DNA from: Gammaproteobacteria bacterium
GTDB taxonomy: Bacteria; Pseudomonadota; Gammaproteobacteria; Ga0077536
Direction: 5' to 3'
Length of the DNA stretch: 35,270 nt
Assembly (NCBI GenBank): GCA_019747795.1
Contig: JAIEQK010000264.1
Coordinates: 1 to 35,270, forward strand
Part shown: in pieces, positions 8,103 through 15,517 of the stretch
Numbering within the stretch: the stretch's first letter is position 1
Layout of the letters: every line of letters starts with the position of its first letter
Notes under the pieces: generated by a model
Told to the model about the DNA's origin: nothing
What the model saw: the letters and a program-made list of their open reading frames with translations, nothing else
Database searches by the model: none
Program-made: the position numbers and the translations under genes

Positions 8103-8422
8103 ACGGGCCGGCGGGCGACTGGCTGGCGGTGGGGCGCGTGGCCGACATTCCGCGACGCGGCGCGCGCCGGGTGGAGACGCCGTGGCTCACCATCGCGCTG
8201 TTCCGCACCGCCGACGACCGCGTGTTCGCGCTCGAGGACCGCTGCCCGCATCGCGGCGGACCACTGTCCGACGGTATCGTGCACGGCACGCTCGTGACCT
8301 GCCCACTCCACGGCCAGGTGGTAGGACTGGAGTCAGGGCGCGTACAGCCGCCCGACCCGGGCTGCGTGCGGTCTCTGCCGGTACGCATCGAGGACGGCCG
8401 CGTGAGCGTGGGGCTGCCGTAG
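8099..8422 (+). CDS. nirD: Nitrite reductase small subunit, Rieske-type
   Basis: A 107-aa Rieske-fold protein starting at an ATGA overlap with nirB. The [2Fe-2S] ligands are present: C49-x-H51 in CPHRGGPLSDG and C68-x2-H71 in CPLHGQVV. Many NirD proteins have lost these ligands, so this one belongs to the cluster-binding type. It should form the NirBD complex with the preceding subunit. The overlap implies coupled translation. Confidence 0.93.
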   Translation: MNGPAGDWLAVGRVADIPRRGARRVETPWLTIALFRTADDRVFALEDRCPHRGGPLSDGIVHGTLVTCPLHGQVVGLESGRVQPPDPGCVRSLPVRIEDGRVSVGLP

Positions 8423-8556
8423 CCGCGCCCGGCGGCGGAACCAAGCGCCGCCCTCGGACTCAGTTCCAGCATGGCGCGGCGCGCGCCGCCGGCTTAGAGT
8501 GAAGGCGGCGAGCGCTTCGCGCTCAAGCAAATTCAGCCGAGGCCGCCAGTTCCTCC

Positions 8557-8988
8557 ATGCAGTCCAGTTTCCAGTCCCCGTCCGTCGCCAACCTGCCGCG
8601 CTGGCTGTGGACCACCGCCGGCGCCGTGCTGTTCGTGCTCGGTGTGATCGGCATCGCGCTGCCGGTGATGCCGACGGTGGTCTTCTGGATCGGCGCGGTG
8701 GCCTGCTTCAGCCGCGGGCATCCGGCGCTCGCGAGGCCCATTCTCACCCATCCGCGCTTCGGCCCACCCATCAGCCTGTTCCTCGCGCACGGCGTCATCG
8801 CGCCCGCCGGCAAGCGCGCGGCGCTGCTGGCGATGACGGGCTCCGCCGTGCTGATCGTGGTCCTGTCCCGCTCCATCGCGCTGACCGCGGCCGCGCTCTG
8901 CGGCCTGGCGCTCGCGGCCCTGTACGTGGCGACGCGACCCGCCGTGGCGCCCAGCCTGGTCGGCGAGGGCTACCAGTCCCGCGGCTGA
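8557..8988 (+). CDS. DUF454 (YbaN) family inner-membrane protein
   Basis: A 143-aa protein with four likely membrane helices. The central stretch LFVLGVIGIALPVMPTVVFW followed by IGAVACFSRGHP is the DUF454 signature (G-x2-G-x2-LP-x2-PT), and the later HPRFGPPI segment also fits. The function of the family is not established. The gene follows nirD after 134 bp that show no clear structure, so it may or may not share its transcript. Confidence 0.85.
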   Translation: MQSSFQSPSVANLPRWLWTTAGAVLFVLGVIGIALPVMPTVVFWIGAVACFSRGHPALARPILTHPRFGPPISLFLAHGVIAPAGKRAALLAMTGSAVLIVVLSRSIALTAAALCGLALAALYVATRPAVAPSLVGEGYQSRG

Positions 8989-9061
8989 GCGTCGGCTGCC
9001 GGCCACCCCCCGCGGCGTGGCATCATCCCCCGGCATTCGCATTCAACCGGGGAGATTTTCC

Positions 9062-9616
9062 ATGCGCCTGTCCGCGCCTCGCATACCGCCTCTGGAAGCC
9101 GATCAGTGGAACGCCACCGCGCGCGAAGCGATGGCGCCGTTCATCAAGGCCGGCACCGCGTTCAACATTTTCAAGACCATGACCAACCACGCGGATCTCA
9201 TGAAGCGCTGGATGGTGTTCGCCAACCACGTGCTGTTCAAGTCCACGCTCGCGCCGCGCGAACGGGAACTCGTGATCCTGCGCATCGGCTATCTGTGCAA
9301 GGCGGGCTACGAGTGGGGGCAGCACGTGCAGGTGGCGCGCGGCTACGGCATGAGCGACGACGAGATTCGCAGCGCGAAGACCGGGCCGGCCACGCCGGGC
9401 CTGTCCGATAAGGATCGCCTGCTGCTCCAGGCCACCGACGAACTCCACGCCGACGCCTTCATCTCGGACGCGACCTGGAACGAGCTGACCCGGCACTTCG
9501 ACACCCAGCAGCTGATGGACCTGGTGTTCGCGGTCGGTCAGTACAACCTGGTGTCGATGGCCTTGAACACCTTCGGTGTGCAGCCCGACGAGGGCCTGCC
9601 AGGCTGGGACATCTAG
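9062..9616 (+). CDS. Carboxymuconolactone decarboxylase (CMD/AhpD-like) family protein
   Basis: A 184-aa protein. The ATG at 9062 follows GGGGAGA and gives MRLSAPRIPPLEADQW. The core helix pair reads LAPRERELVILRIGYL and CKAGYEWGQHVQVARGYG, the CMD family motif with a conserved E-x2-H. Only one Cys is present, so the C-x2-C peroxidase centre of AhpD is absent. Such proteins are widespread in proteobacterial aromatic or terpenoid degradation loci, but the reaction of this subgroup is unknown. The neighbours give no pathway context. Confidence 0.85.
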   Translation: MRLSAPRIPPLEADQWNATAREAMAPFIKAGTAFNIFKTMTNHADLMKRWMVFANHVLFKSTLAPRERELVILRIGYLCKAGYEWGQHVQVARGYGMSDDEIRSAKTGPATPGLSDKDRLLLQATDELHADAFISDATWNELTRHFDTQQLMDLVFAVGQYNLVSMALNTFGVQPDEGLPGWDI

Positions 9617-9828
9617 GCGCGCGGGCCGTCGGGCCGCGGGTGGCGGCGCGATGGTCGACTGGCCGTCATGTGTGACGTCCTTGGCGAATCCCAGCAGCGT
9701 GGTGTGACGCATTCTGCGAATGCGATGCCATACGGTGGCGCAGCGCCGCGGCGGTGTCTTCCCATCGCGCGTATCAACCACAAGCCGCCGACGCGTGCCC
9801 ACCTTCAACGCCAAGGAGTTTCGTGAGC

Positions 9829-11118
9829 ATGAAGCCTCGTACCTTCACCGCCCTGTCGCTGGTCCTCGCCGCGAGCATCGCGCCCCTGAGCTTGCCGCCG
9901 GCCGCCATCCCCGCCGCCCTCGGCATCGCGCATGCCGCGGACACGCTGCCGGTCGACCTGGACAGCGACAACGATCGCCTGCCGAACCGGCGCGACACCG
10001 ACGACGACAATGACGGTATTCCGGACGCGCGGGACCGGGACGACGACAATGACCGCATTCCGGACACGCGCGACCGGGACGACGACAACGACGGGACGCT
10101 GGACGTCCGCGACCGGGCGGACAACGACGGAGACAACGACGGCGTGCCGGACGCCCGCGATCGGGACGACGATGACGACGGCATTCCGGATACCCGGGAC
10201 CGGGACGACGACAACGACGGCGTCCGCGATGAGCTCGACAATGACGATGACGATGACGACAACGACGGCATCACCGACGCGCGAGACACCGATGACGACA
10301 ACGACGGCATCGTGGACGCGCAGGACTGCGATGACGACGACGACGATGTCTCCGATCTGAACGAGGACTTCGACGACACTGACGACGACGACGACGGCAT
10401 CGCTGACCGCCGCGACCGCGACGACGACAACGACGGCGTACTCGACGCCCAGGACACCGATGACGATAACGATGGCGTGCCGGACGCCCGCGACCGCGAC
10501 GACGACAACGACGGCATCGCCGATAACGTCGATGACGACGATGACAACGACGGCATCGCTGACCGGGACGACGTGGCCGGCGGCGACAGCGACCACGACT
10601 GCCAGGCTGACGCGGCGGACGAGGACGACGACAATGATGGCTTGGCCGACGTCGACGATGATGACGACGACGACGACGGCACCTCGGATGACGAAGAGTC
10701 GGACAGCCAGGACCTGGATGAGGATGGGGTCGAGGACGATCTCGACTTCGACGACGACAACGATGGCGTGGCCGATCCCAGCGACAGCGACGACGACAAC
10801 GACGGAGTGGCGGACGCGGTGGACGTCGACGACGACAACGACGGCGTCGCGGACGTCAGCGACGATGACGACGACAACGACGGCGTCGACGACGATGAGG
10901 AAGTGAGCGACTGCGACCTCGACGGCGACGTCGATGACGACGGTGTCCTCGATGCCGAGGACGACGACCGCGACAACGATGGCGTTGATGACGGCGAGGA
11001 CGATGACGACGACAACGACGGCGAGGACGACGATGCCGACGATGACGACGACAACGATGGCATCGAGGACGGCATGGAAGGCGAGCAGTGCGGCGGCGGC
11101 GAGCCGCCGGCGGCGTGA
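9829..11118 (+). CDS. Secreted Asp-rich protein with thrombospondin type 3-like calcium-binding repeats
   Basis: A 429-aa protein. The ATG at 9829 is chosen over an in-frame GTG at 9823 because the ribosome-binding AGGAG (9814-9818) is then 10 bp upstream. Residues 1-36 form a Sec signal peptide (hydrophobic core, cleavage likely after AHA). From residue 45 to about 414 it consists of about 24 units of roughly 13 residues around DDDNDGxxDxxD, the D-x-D-x-D-G calcium-coordination pattern of thrombospondin type 3 repeats. No catalytic domain, transmembrane anchor or sorting signal follows; the end is GEQCGGGEPPAA. Four cysteines are scattered in the repeats and tail. The expected product is an extremely acidic, calcium-dependent extracellular or periplasmic polymer. 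Its function is unknown. Confidence 0.85.
   Translation: MKPRTFTALSLVLAASIAPLSLPPAAIPAALGIAHAADTLPVDLDSDNDRLPNRRDTDDDNDGIPDARDRDDDNDRIPDTRDRDDDNDGTLDVRDRADNDGDNDGVPDARDRDDDDDGIPDTRDRDDDNDGVRDELDNDDDDDDNDGITDARDTDDDNDGIVDAQDCDDDDDDVSDLNEDFDDTDDDDDGIADRRDRDDDNDGVLDAQDTDDDNDGVPDARDRDDDNDGIADNVDDDDDNDGIADRDDVAGGDSDHDCQADAADEDDDNDGLADVDDDDDDDDGTSDDEESDSQDLDEDGVEDDLDFDDDNDGVADPSDSDDDNDGVADAVDVDDDNDGVADVSDDDDDNDGVDDDEEVSDCDLDGDVDDDGVLDAEDDDRDNDGVDDGEDDDDDNDGEDDDADDDDDNDGIEDGMEGEQCGGGEPPAA
9961..11070 (+). repeat. Coding tandem repeat, about 39-bp period
   Basis: The gene body repeats a GACGACGACAACGACGGC core about every 39 bp, with occasional longer units. Copies differ by synonymous and linker changes (for example ATTCCGGACGCGCGG and GTGGCGGACGCGGTG), so this is an old, diverging array rather than a recent expansion. 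Confidence 0.85.
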
Positions 11119-11218
11119 CCTCCAGGGGGCCGGGTCGACGCGGCGCCGCCGCTAGACCTGGGCTCCGAGTCCCGAAGGGGCGACCAGCCAGGCCGACCCT
11201 CGCGGGGCGCTGAAAGGC

Positions 11219-11256
11219 GCGCCTCGCCGCATCGCGCATGCGATCCGGCGAGGCGC
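11219..11256. terminator. Strong hairpin between convergent genes, possible bidirectional terminator
   Basis: GCGCCTCGCCG (11219-11229) pairs with CGGCGAGGCGC (11246-11256). After one C/C mismatch, ATCGC pairs with GCGAT around a GCAT loop, giving 16 base pairs in total. It lies 100 bp after the Asp-rich gene and 9 bp beyond the stop of the minus-strand CDGSH gene. There is no clear T tract on either side, so rho-independent activity is uncertain. Confidence 0.5.
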
Positions 11257-11264
11257 CAGACGGC

Positions 11265-11504
11265 TCAGCCCTTGGTGTGGGCGCCGTCGCACATCGGCTG
11301 CTTGGCGGTCGCCTTGCAGCCGCAGAAGAACACCTTCTTGCTCTCGGTGGCGTCGTACTTCACCGGCGTCATGCCGGTGTCCTTATGGGCGCCATCGCAG
11401 AACGGCTGGCGCGCGCTCTTGCCGCAGGCGCACCACCAGTAACTCTTGCCGGCTTCCACATCGACCGCGAAGGGCGTATCGGAAGCGCGCACGGGTGTGG
11501 TCAT
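11265..11504 (-). CDS. CDGSH iron-sulfur domain protein (two CDGSH motifs)
   Basis: A 79-aa protein with two tandem CDGSH zinc-finger-like motifs: C25-x-C27 with C36DGAH40, and C61-x-C63 with C72DGAH76. Each has the 3-Cys/1-His ligand set of mitoNEET-type [2Fe-2S] clusters. The double-motif, short form matches the bacterial relatives of mitoNEET-related protein 2. It is likely a soluble cytoplasmic electron- or cluster-transfer protein. Lys and Asp/Thr residues surround the motifs and no membrane segment is present. It lies downstream of the YceI gene on the same strand with a 37-bp gap, so the two may be co-transcribed. Confidence 0.92.
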   Translation of the reverse strand: MTTPVRASDTPFAVDVEAGKSYWWCACGKSARQPFCDGAHKDTGMTPVKYDATESKKVFFCGCKATAKQPMCDGAHTKG

Positions 11505-11541
11505 CTCTATCCTCCTGTTGGCCGGGCCGTTGCCCGTCGTT

Positions 11542-12120
11542 TTACTTCTTCGTGCCTTCGATGCCGAAAGTCAACTCGACCGTGGTCGAGGCCGGGCCGA
11601 GGTCGAACTGGTCGACACCGAAATCGGCGCGGGTCATGGTGTAGGTGCCGACGAAGCCGGCGCGGTAGCCGCCCCACGGATCCTTGCCTTCACCGACCTT
11701 CTCGATCTGCACGTCGATGGGCTTGTCCACGCCGTGGAAGGACAGCACGCCGGACAAGACGCCCTTGTCGGCGCTGCCCTTGTAGCCGGTGCTCTTGAAG
11801 GTCGCGGTGCCGAACTTGTCGGTCTCGAGGAACTCCTTGCTGCGCAGGTGCTTGTCGCGCTCGGCGTGGTTGGTGTTGATCGACGACGTATCGACCGACA
11901 CCTCGATGGTGCTGGCCTCGGGCTTGGCCGGGTCGTAGCTGAACTTGCCGTCCATCTTGTCGAAGCGGCCGAACATCCAGCTGTAGCCGAGATGCTTGAT
12001 CTTGAACTGCACGAACGAGTGGGTGGGATCGAGCGCGTAATCGGCGGCGTGGGCCGCGCCACTGACCGTGGCGCAGGCGAGGAGCGCGGCGGCCAGCGGG
12101 CCCTGGTGCGAAAGTTTCAT
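11542..12120 (-). CDS. YceI family periplasmic protein
   Basis: A 192-aa protein with a Sec signal peptide (MKLSHQGPLAAALLACATV, cleavage likely after AHA before ADYALD). The mature part is a YceI-type lipocalin-like beta barrel: DYALDPTHSFVQFKIKHLG, later SFHGVDKPIDV, then a barrel end YTMTRADFGVDQF. The family binds polyisoprenoid-type lipids such as ubiquinone-8 in known structures; the physiological role is unclear. The ATG at 12120 is preceded by a good ribosome-binding site (AGGAGAACCCC on the minus strand). It may be transcribed with the CDGSH gene. Confidence 0.92.
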   Translation of the reverse strand: MKLSHQGPLAAALLACATVSGAAHAADYALDPTHSFVQFKIKHLGYSWMFGRFDKMDGKFSYDPAKPEASTIEVSVDTSSINTNHAERDKHLRSKEFLETDKFGTATFKSTGYKGSADKGVLSGVLSFHGVDKPIDVQIEKVGEGKDPWGGYRAGFVGTYTMTRADFGVDQFDLGPASTTVELTFGIEGTKK

Positions 12121-12160
12121 GGGGTTCTCCTGGTGCGTTGTTGAAACCGGCGTGTCGCCC

Positions 12161-13027
12161 TCAGTGGGCGACGGCGCCGGAGCGAAAGGCATAGCAGTCC
12201 ATCGACACCACGCCGTACATGTGGCTGTGGTGCAGCCGTTCTCCCCGCCACGACACGCCCGCCGCGCCGAGCGCGACGAACAGCGGCAGCAGGTGCTCGG
12301 GGCTCGGATGGGCGCGCGCGGCGTGGGGCGCGCGCTCGTGGTAGGCGAGCAGGGCATCGACGTCGTGGGCGGCGATGCGCGCGGCCACCCAGGCGCTGAA
12401 CTCGTCGACGTAGGCAGGCACCGACTCCGCGGACGGCGTGCCGCGCTGCGCGCGCCAGTCGGCCAGGTTGTGGGTGAGCGCGCCCGAACCGATCACCAGC
12501 ACGCCTTCGGCGGCCAGCCCGGCCAGCGCGCGGCCCAGGCGCCAGTGATGCAGCGGCGAGCGCGTCGGGCAGACCGACATCTGCAGCACCGGTACATCGG
12601 CGTCCGGGTACATGCAGGCAAGCGGGATCCAGGTGCCGTGATCGTAGCCGCGCTCGGCATCGCAGGTCGCGGCGAAGCCGGCCTCGCGCAGTCGCCGCTC
12701 GACCTCGCTGGCCAGCTCGGCCGCGCCAGGGGCGGCGTAGCGCATCGCCTCCAGCGCCGGCCCGAAGCCGGAGAAGTCGTGCACGGTGGCGGGCTCGGCG
12801 GCCGAGCTCAGTGCGACCTCCTGCGTTTCCCAGTGGGCGGTGACCAGGAGCAGCGCGCGCGGCCGTGGCAGCGTCGCGCCCAGAGAGGCGAGAAAGTGCC
12901 GCGCGGGCCGCTCCTCGAGCACCAGGGTGGGGGCGCCATGGGAGACGAACAATGAAGCGACGGGGTCGATGATGGCCGTTCCTTGGGAGGTCGCGGAGCG
13001 CGCGGCGCGAGGATTATTCGAATCCAC
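12161..13027 (-). CDS. Extradiol ring-cleavage dioxygenase family protein (LigB / DODA-YgiD type)
   Basis: About 288 aa. Metal-ligand histidines of the LigB fold are visible in VSHGAPTLVLEE, VTAHWETQE and SGALTHNLADW, and YDHGTWIPL supplies the conserved H-G-x-W-x-PL motif. Enzymes of this subgroup open catecholic rings such as DOPA or act on related phenols; the substrate here is unknown. The start is uncertain: the GTG at 13027 has no ribosome-binding site and falls among the regulatory palindromes at 13016-13037. An AAGGA upstream of two ATC codons (near 12973) suggests a shorter protein with a rare start. It is divergent from a LysR gene that probably controls it. Confidence 0.8.
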   Translation of the reverse strand: MDSNNPRAARSATSQGTAIIDPVASLFVSHGAPTLVLEERPARHFLASLGATLPRPRALLLVTAHWETQEVALSSAAEPATVHDFSGFGPALEAMRYAAPGAAELASEVERRLREAGFAATCDAERGYDHGTWIPLACMYPDADVPVLQMSVCPTRSPLHHWRLGRALAGLAAEGVLVIGSGALTHNLADWRAQRGTPSAESVPAYVDEFSAWVAARIAAHDVDALLAYHERAPHAARAHPSPEHLLPLFVALGAAGVSWRGERLHHSHMYGVVSMDCYAFRSGAVAH

Positions 13028-13077
13028 TGATTCGAATACAATCCGGCGAAATTGAAATTGATTGTTTCGATTCGAAA
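13016..13077. promoter_or_regulatory. Cluster of ATTCGAAT palindromes between divergent genes (candidate LysR operator)
   Basis: ATTCGAAT occurs at 13016-13023 and 13030-13037, 14 bp apart, and ATTCGAAA at 13070-13077, just before the LysR gene. The region is AT-rich against a very GC-rich background. LysR-type regulators usually bind interrupted palindromes in such divergent promoter regions; that this one binds here is inference. Confidence 0.5.
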
Positions 13078-13095
13078 GACAATTTGAGGGCCGCC

Positions 13096-14037
13096 ATGGA
13101 CAAGCTCGGCGCGATGCGCGCCTTCGTGAAGGTCGCCGAGACCGGCAGCTTCTCCGCCGCGGCGAGCCTGCTCGGGCGTTCCAAGGCGGTCATCAGCAAG
13201 CAGCTCGCGATGCTGGAGGCCGCGCTCGGCGTGCAACTCCTCGTGCGCACCACGCGCCGTGTGCGCCTGAGCGACGCCGGGCGCGCCTACCTCGAGCGCT
13301 GCGCGCCGCTGCTCGCCGATCTCGAAGACCTCGAGAGCAGCGTGCAGCAAAGCCAGTCCTCGCCGCGCGGGCTGCTGCGGGTCGCGGGCCCGCAGACTTT
13401 CTCCGAGCTCCACCTGGCCACGCCGCTGCGCGCGTTTCTCACCCGCTATCCCGAGCTCGAGGTGGAACTGGTGCTGACCGACCGGCTGGTGGATCTCGTC
13501 GAACAGGGCTTCGACGTGGCGCTGCGCATCGGCGAACTGGAGGACTCGCGCCTGCTCGCGCGGCGCCTGGCCGACAGCAGCATCGTGATCTGCGCCGCGC
13601 CCGCCTACCTCGCGCGGCGCGGCGTGCCGCGCACGCCGGAGGCGCTCGCCGAGCACGACCTCGTGCTGGACAGCAACCTGCGCCAACCGCAGACCTGGCG
13701 TTTCCAGCGCGGCTCGCGCACGGTCGGTGTGCGCGTCGCGGGACGCCTGCAGGTCAACAGCGCGGTGATGGTGCGGCACTTCCTGCTGGAGGGGGCCGGC
13801 ATAGGCCTGTGCCCGGGCTTCGTCGTGGAGGACGACATTGCCGCCGGAAGACTGGTGCCGGTGCTGGAGAAGTTCGCCGGCTACCGGCTCGGCATCTACG
13901 CGCTCTATCCCCACACCCGCCACGTGCCGCGGCGGGTACGGGTGTTCGTCGACTTCCTGGCCGACTACTTCGCCGCGCGTGGGCGCGGCGCGGATTCAGC
14001 GCTGCGGCTCGAGCACGATGACCGGGATCTCGCGTGA
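13096..14037 (+). CDS. LysR-family transcriptional regulator
   Basis: A 313-aa regulator. The ATG at 13096 follows GAGGG by 5 bp and gives MDKLGAMRAFVKVAETGSFS. The winged helix-turn-helix occupies residues 1-60 (AAASLLGRSKAVISKQLAML, then LLVRTTRRVRLSDAGRAYL). The periplasmic-binding-protein-like effector domain covers about 90-295 (GLLRVAGPQTFSELHLATPL, and GAGIGLCPGFVVEDDIAAGRL). It belongs to the CrgA-like subgroup. It is divergent from the dioxygenase-family gene and probably regulates that gene and itself. Its 3' end overlaps the convergent oxidoreductase gene by 42 bp. Confidence 0.93.
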   Translation: MDKLGAMRAFVKVAETGSFSAAASLLGRSKAVISKQLAMLEAALGVQLLVRTTRRVRLSDAGRAYLERCAPLLADLEDLESSVQQSQSSPRGLLRVAGPQTFSELHLATPLRAFLTRYPELEVELVLTDRLVDLVEQGFDVALRIGELEDSRLLARRLADSSIVICAAPAYLARRGVPRTPEALAEHDLVLDSNLRQPQTWRFQRGSRTVGVRVAGRLQVNSAVMVRHFLLEGAGIGLCPGFVVEDDIAAGRLVPVLEKFAGYRLGIYALYPHTRHVPRRVRVFVDFLADYFAARGRGADSALRLEHDDRDLA

Positions 14038-14454
14038 CGCGGCGCGCGCCTGGTAGTCGTTGAAGGGCGGGTACATGGCGGCCATCTGCTGCCAGATGGC
14101 GGCGCGCTCGGCGCCCGCGACGACGCGCGCGCGGGCCTTGAACACGTCGTTCGCGACCTTCACCTCGCAGACCGGGTCCTTGCGCAGGTTGTGGTACCAG
14201 CCGGGATGCTTCGGATCGCCGCCCTTGGAGGCGATGATCGCGTAGCCGCCGTCGACCTTGCCGTACAGGAGCGGCATCAGCGAGGGCTGGCCGGACTTCG
14301 CGCCCACGGTGGTGAGCAGCAGCGTCGGCAGCGGGCCGGGCCCGCCGGCGAAGGTCGAGTCCCACAGGTGGGCGGCGGCGCCGTCCTTCAGGTATTTCTC
14401 GCGGTGTTCGGCGATCCAGCCACTCTGGCTGGCCGCGACGATGGGATCACTCAT
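13996..14454 (-). CDS. Nitroreductase/deazaflavin-dependent oxidoreductase family protein (Ddn-like)
   Basis: A 152-aa split-barrel protein. The motifs TTVGAKSGQPSLMPLLY, GGDPKHPGWYHNL and DPVCEVKV are the hallmarks of the Ddn/DUF385 family, best known from actinobacteria, where members bind cofactor F420. Whether this organism makes F420 or the protein uses flavin or another ligand cannot be told. The start at 14454 gives MSDPIVAASQ. It overlaps the LysR gene tail to tail and is divergent from the SirB1-like gene after 102 bp. Confidence 0.88.
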   Translation of the reverse strand: MSDPIVAASQSGWIAEHREKYLKDGAAAHLWDSTFAGGPGPLPTLLLTTVGAKSGQPSLMPLLYGKVDGGYAIIASKGGDPKHPGWYHNLRKDPVCEVKVANDVFKARARVVAGAERAAIWQQMAAMYPPFNDYQARAASREIPVIVLEPQR

Positions 14455-14556
14455 GACGCTGTCCTCGCTTGGTATGTCGGGGCGCCATTGTCGTCGCTCG
14501 CCGCTGCCAGCGAAACCGACCGCGGCGGCCGGGCTTGCGGCTAGAATGACAGGACC

Positions 14557-15321
14557 ATGTCCGACGCCGCCCTGCTCGACGAATTCATCGCCTTTGCCGC
14601 CACGCCGCGCGGCGCGGTGGAGGGCGCGTTCCTGGTCGGCCGGGCCATCGACCCCGGCTTCGACGTCGACTGGTGTCGCACCGAACTCGCGCGGCTCGCG
14701 GGCGGCGCGGGGCGCAACGCGCTCGAACTGGTCGCGCATCTGCGCGCGCAGGGCTTTGCCGGCGCCAAGGACTATTACCGTGTGGGCAACAGCTCGCTGA
14801 TGGAAGTGCTGCGGACCAAGCGTGGCATTCCCATCTCGCTCGCCATGGTGGTGGCGGGGGTGGCCGAGCAGTGCGGCATGGTCGCGGTCGGCATCAATTT
14901 TCCGAGCCATTTCCTGGTGGCGGTGGAGGGCGTGCTGATCGATCCCTTCACCATGCAGCCGGCCGACAGGCGCGAGTGCGAAGCCTGGCTGGAGGCGCGT
15001 GGCATGGCGGTGGAGGGCGCGTTCAAGAGCGCGTCGGCCCCCGAGGTGATGCTGCGCATGCTGAACAACCTGCGCCTGCTCGCGCTCGGCCAGGGCGATC
15101 ACAGCCGCGCGCTGGAGCTCTCGGACTACCAGCTGGCGGTGGCGGCCGAGCGCCTGCCCCTGCACCTCGAACGGGTCGAATCCTGGCTCGCCCTCGGCGT
15201 GACCGGCATGGCGCGCCACGAACTGGAGAGCGCGCTCGCGCTCGCCGACAACGCGGCGCTGCGCCAGCAGATCGCCGCGCGCATCGCCGCGCTCGAAACC
15301 AAGCCGTCGAGCCTCAACTAG
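14557..15321 (+). CDS. SirB1 family protein (transglutaminase-like core plus TPR-like tail)
   Basis: A 254-aa protein. The core reads YYRVGNSSLMEVLRTKRGIP, then ISLAMVVAGVAEQCGM, GINFPSHFLVAV and LIDPFTMQ, the conserved blocks of the SirB1 / transglut_core2 family. The usual catalytic Cys of transglutaminases is replaced in this family, so protease or transferase activity is doubtful. The C-terminal 90 residues form helical pairs typical of its TPR-like tail. The TAG stop at 15319-15321 lies inside the left inverted repeat of the MITE-like element, so the element supplied the present C-terminus. Function unknown. Confidence 0.88.
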   Translation: MSDAALLDEFIAFAATPRGAVEGAFLVGRAIDPGFDVDWCRTELARLAGGAGRNALELVAHLRAQGFAGAKDYYRVGNSSLMEVLRTKRGIPISLAMVVAGVAEQCGMVAVGINFPSHFLVAVEGVLIDPFTMQPADRRECEAWLEARGMAVEGAFKSASAPEVMLRMLNNLRLLALGQGDHSRALELSDYQLAVAAERLPLHLERVESWLALGVTGMARHELESALALADNAALRQQIAARIAALETKPSSLN

Positions 15322-15501
15322 CCCGCATTTCTCACACGTGTTCTGCTGCGGTCGCCGATCTGCGCGCAAATGCAGGCCGTGCTCGCAAAACCCTCCCCGA
15401 CATACTGTCGAGTATGCCTGCGTCGTCGTTTGCTCCGCGCGGCCTGAATTTGCGGCACCTCGACGCCCTCGCGACGAACACGTGTGAGAAATGCGGGCTA
15501 G
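15318..15501. mobile_element. MITE-like element, copy 1 (184 bp, perfect terminal inverted repeats)
   Basis: The left end CTAGCCCGCATTTCTCACAC (continuing to 15343) is exactly inverted at 15476-15501, giving 26-bp perfect terminal repeats. The inside has no gene; it holds a small palindrome CATACTGTCGAGTATG at 15401-15416 and a conserved block ending TCGACGCCCTCGCGAC. A diverged copy in the same orientation is at 17404-17587. Non-coding, short, with inverted ends and more than one copy, it fits a miniature transposable element moved in trans. Confidence 0.75.
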
Positions 15502-15517
15502 CGCCCCCCCGCGCCAC

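Noticed and set aside
9961-11070. Regular repeats resembling a CRISPR array
   Set aside because: The 39-bp period is in frame and fully coding, spacers are not unique and no cas gene is near.
9774-11075. Ser-rich 433-codon frame antisense to the Asp-rich repeat gene
   Set aside because: Ser codons are the reverse complement of the GAC/GAT-rich repeats; there is no signal or domain, so it is a by-product.
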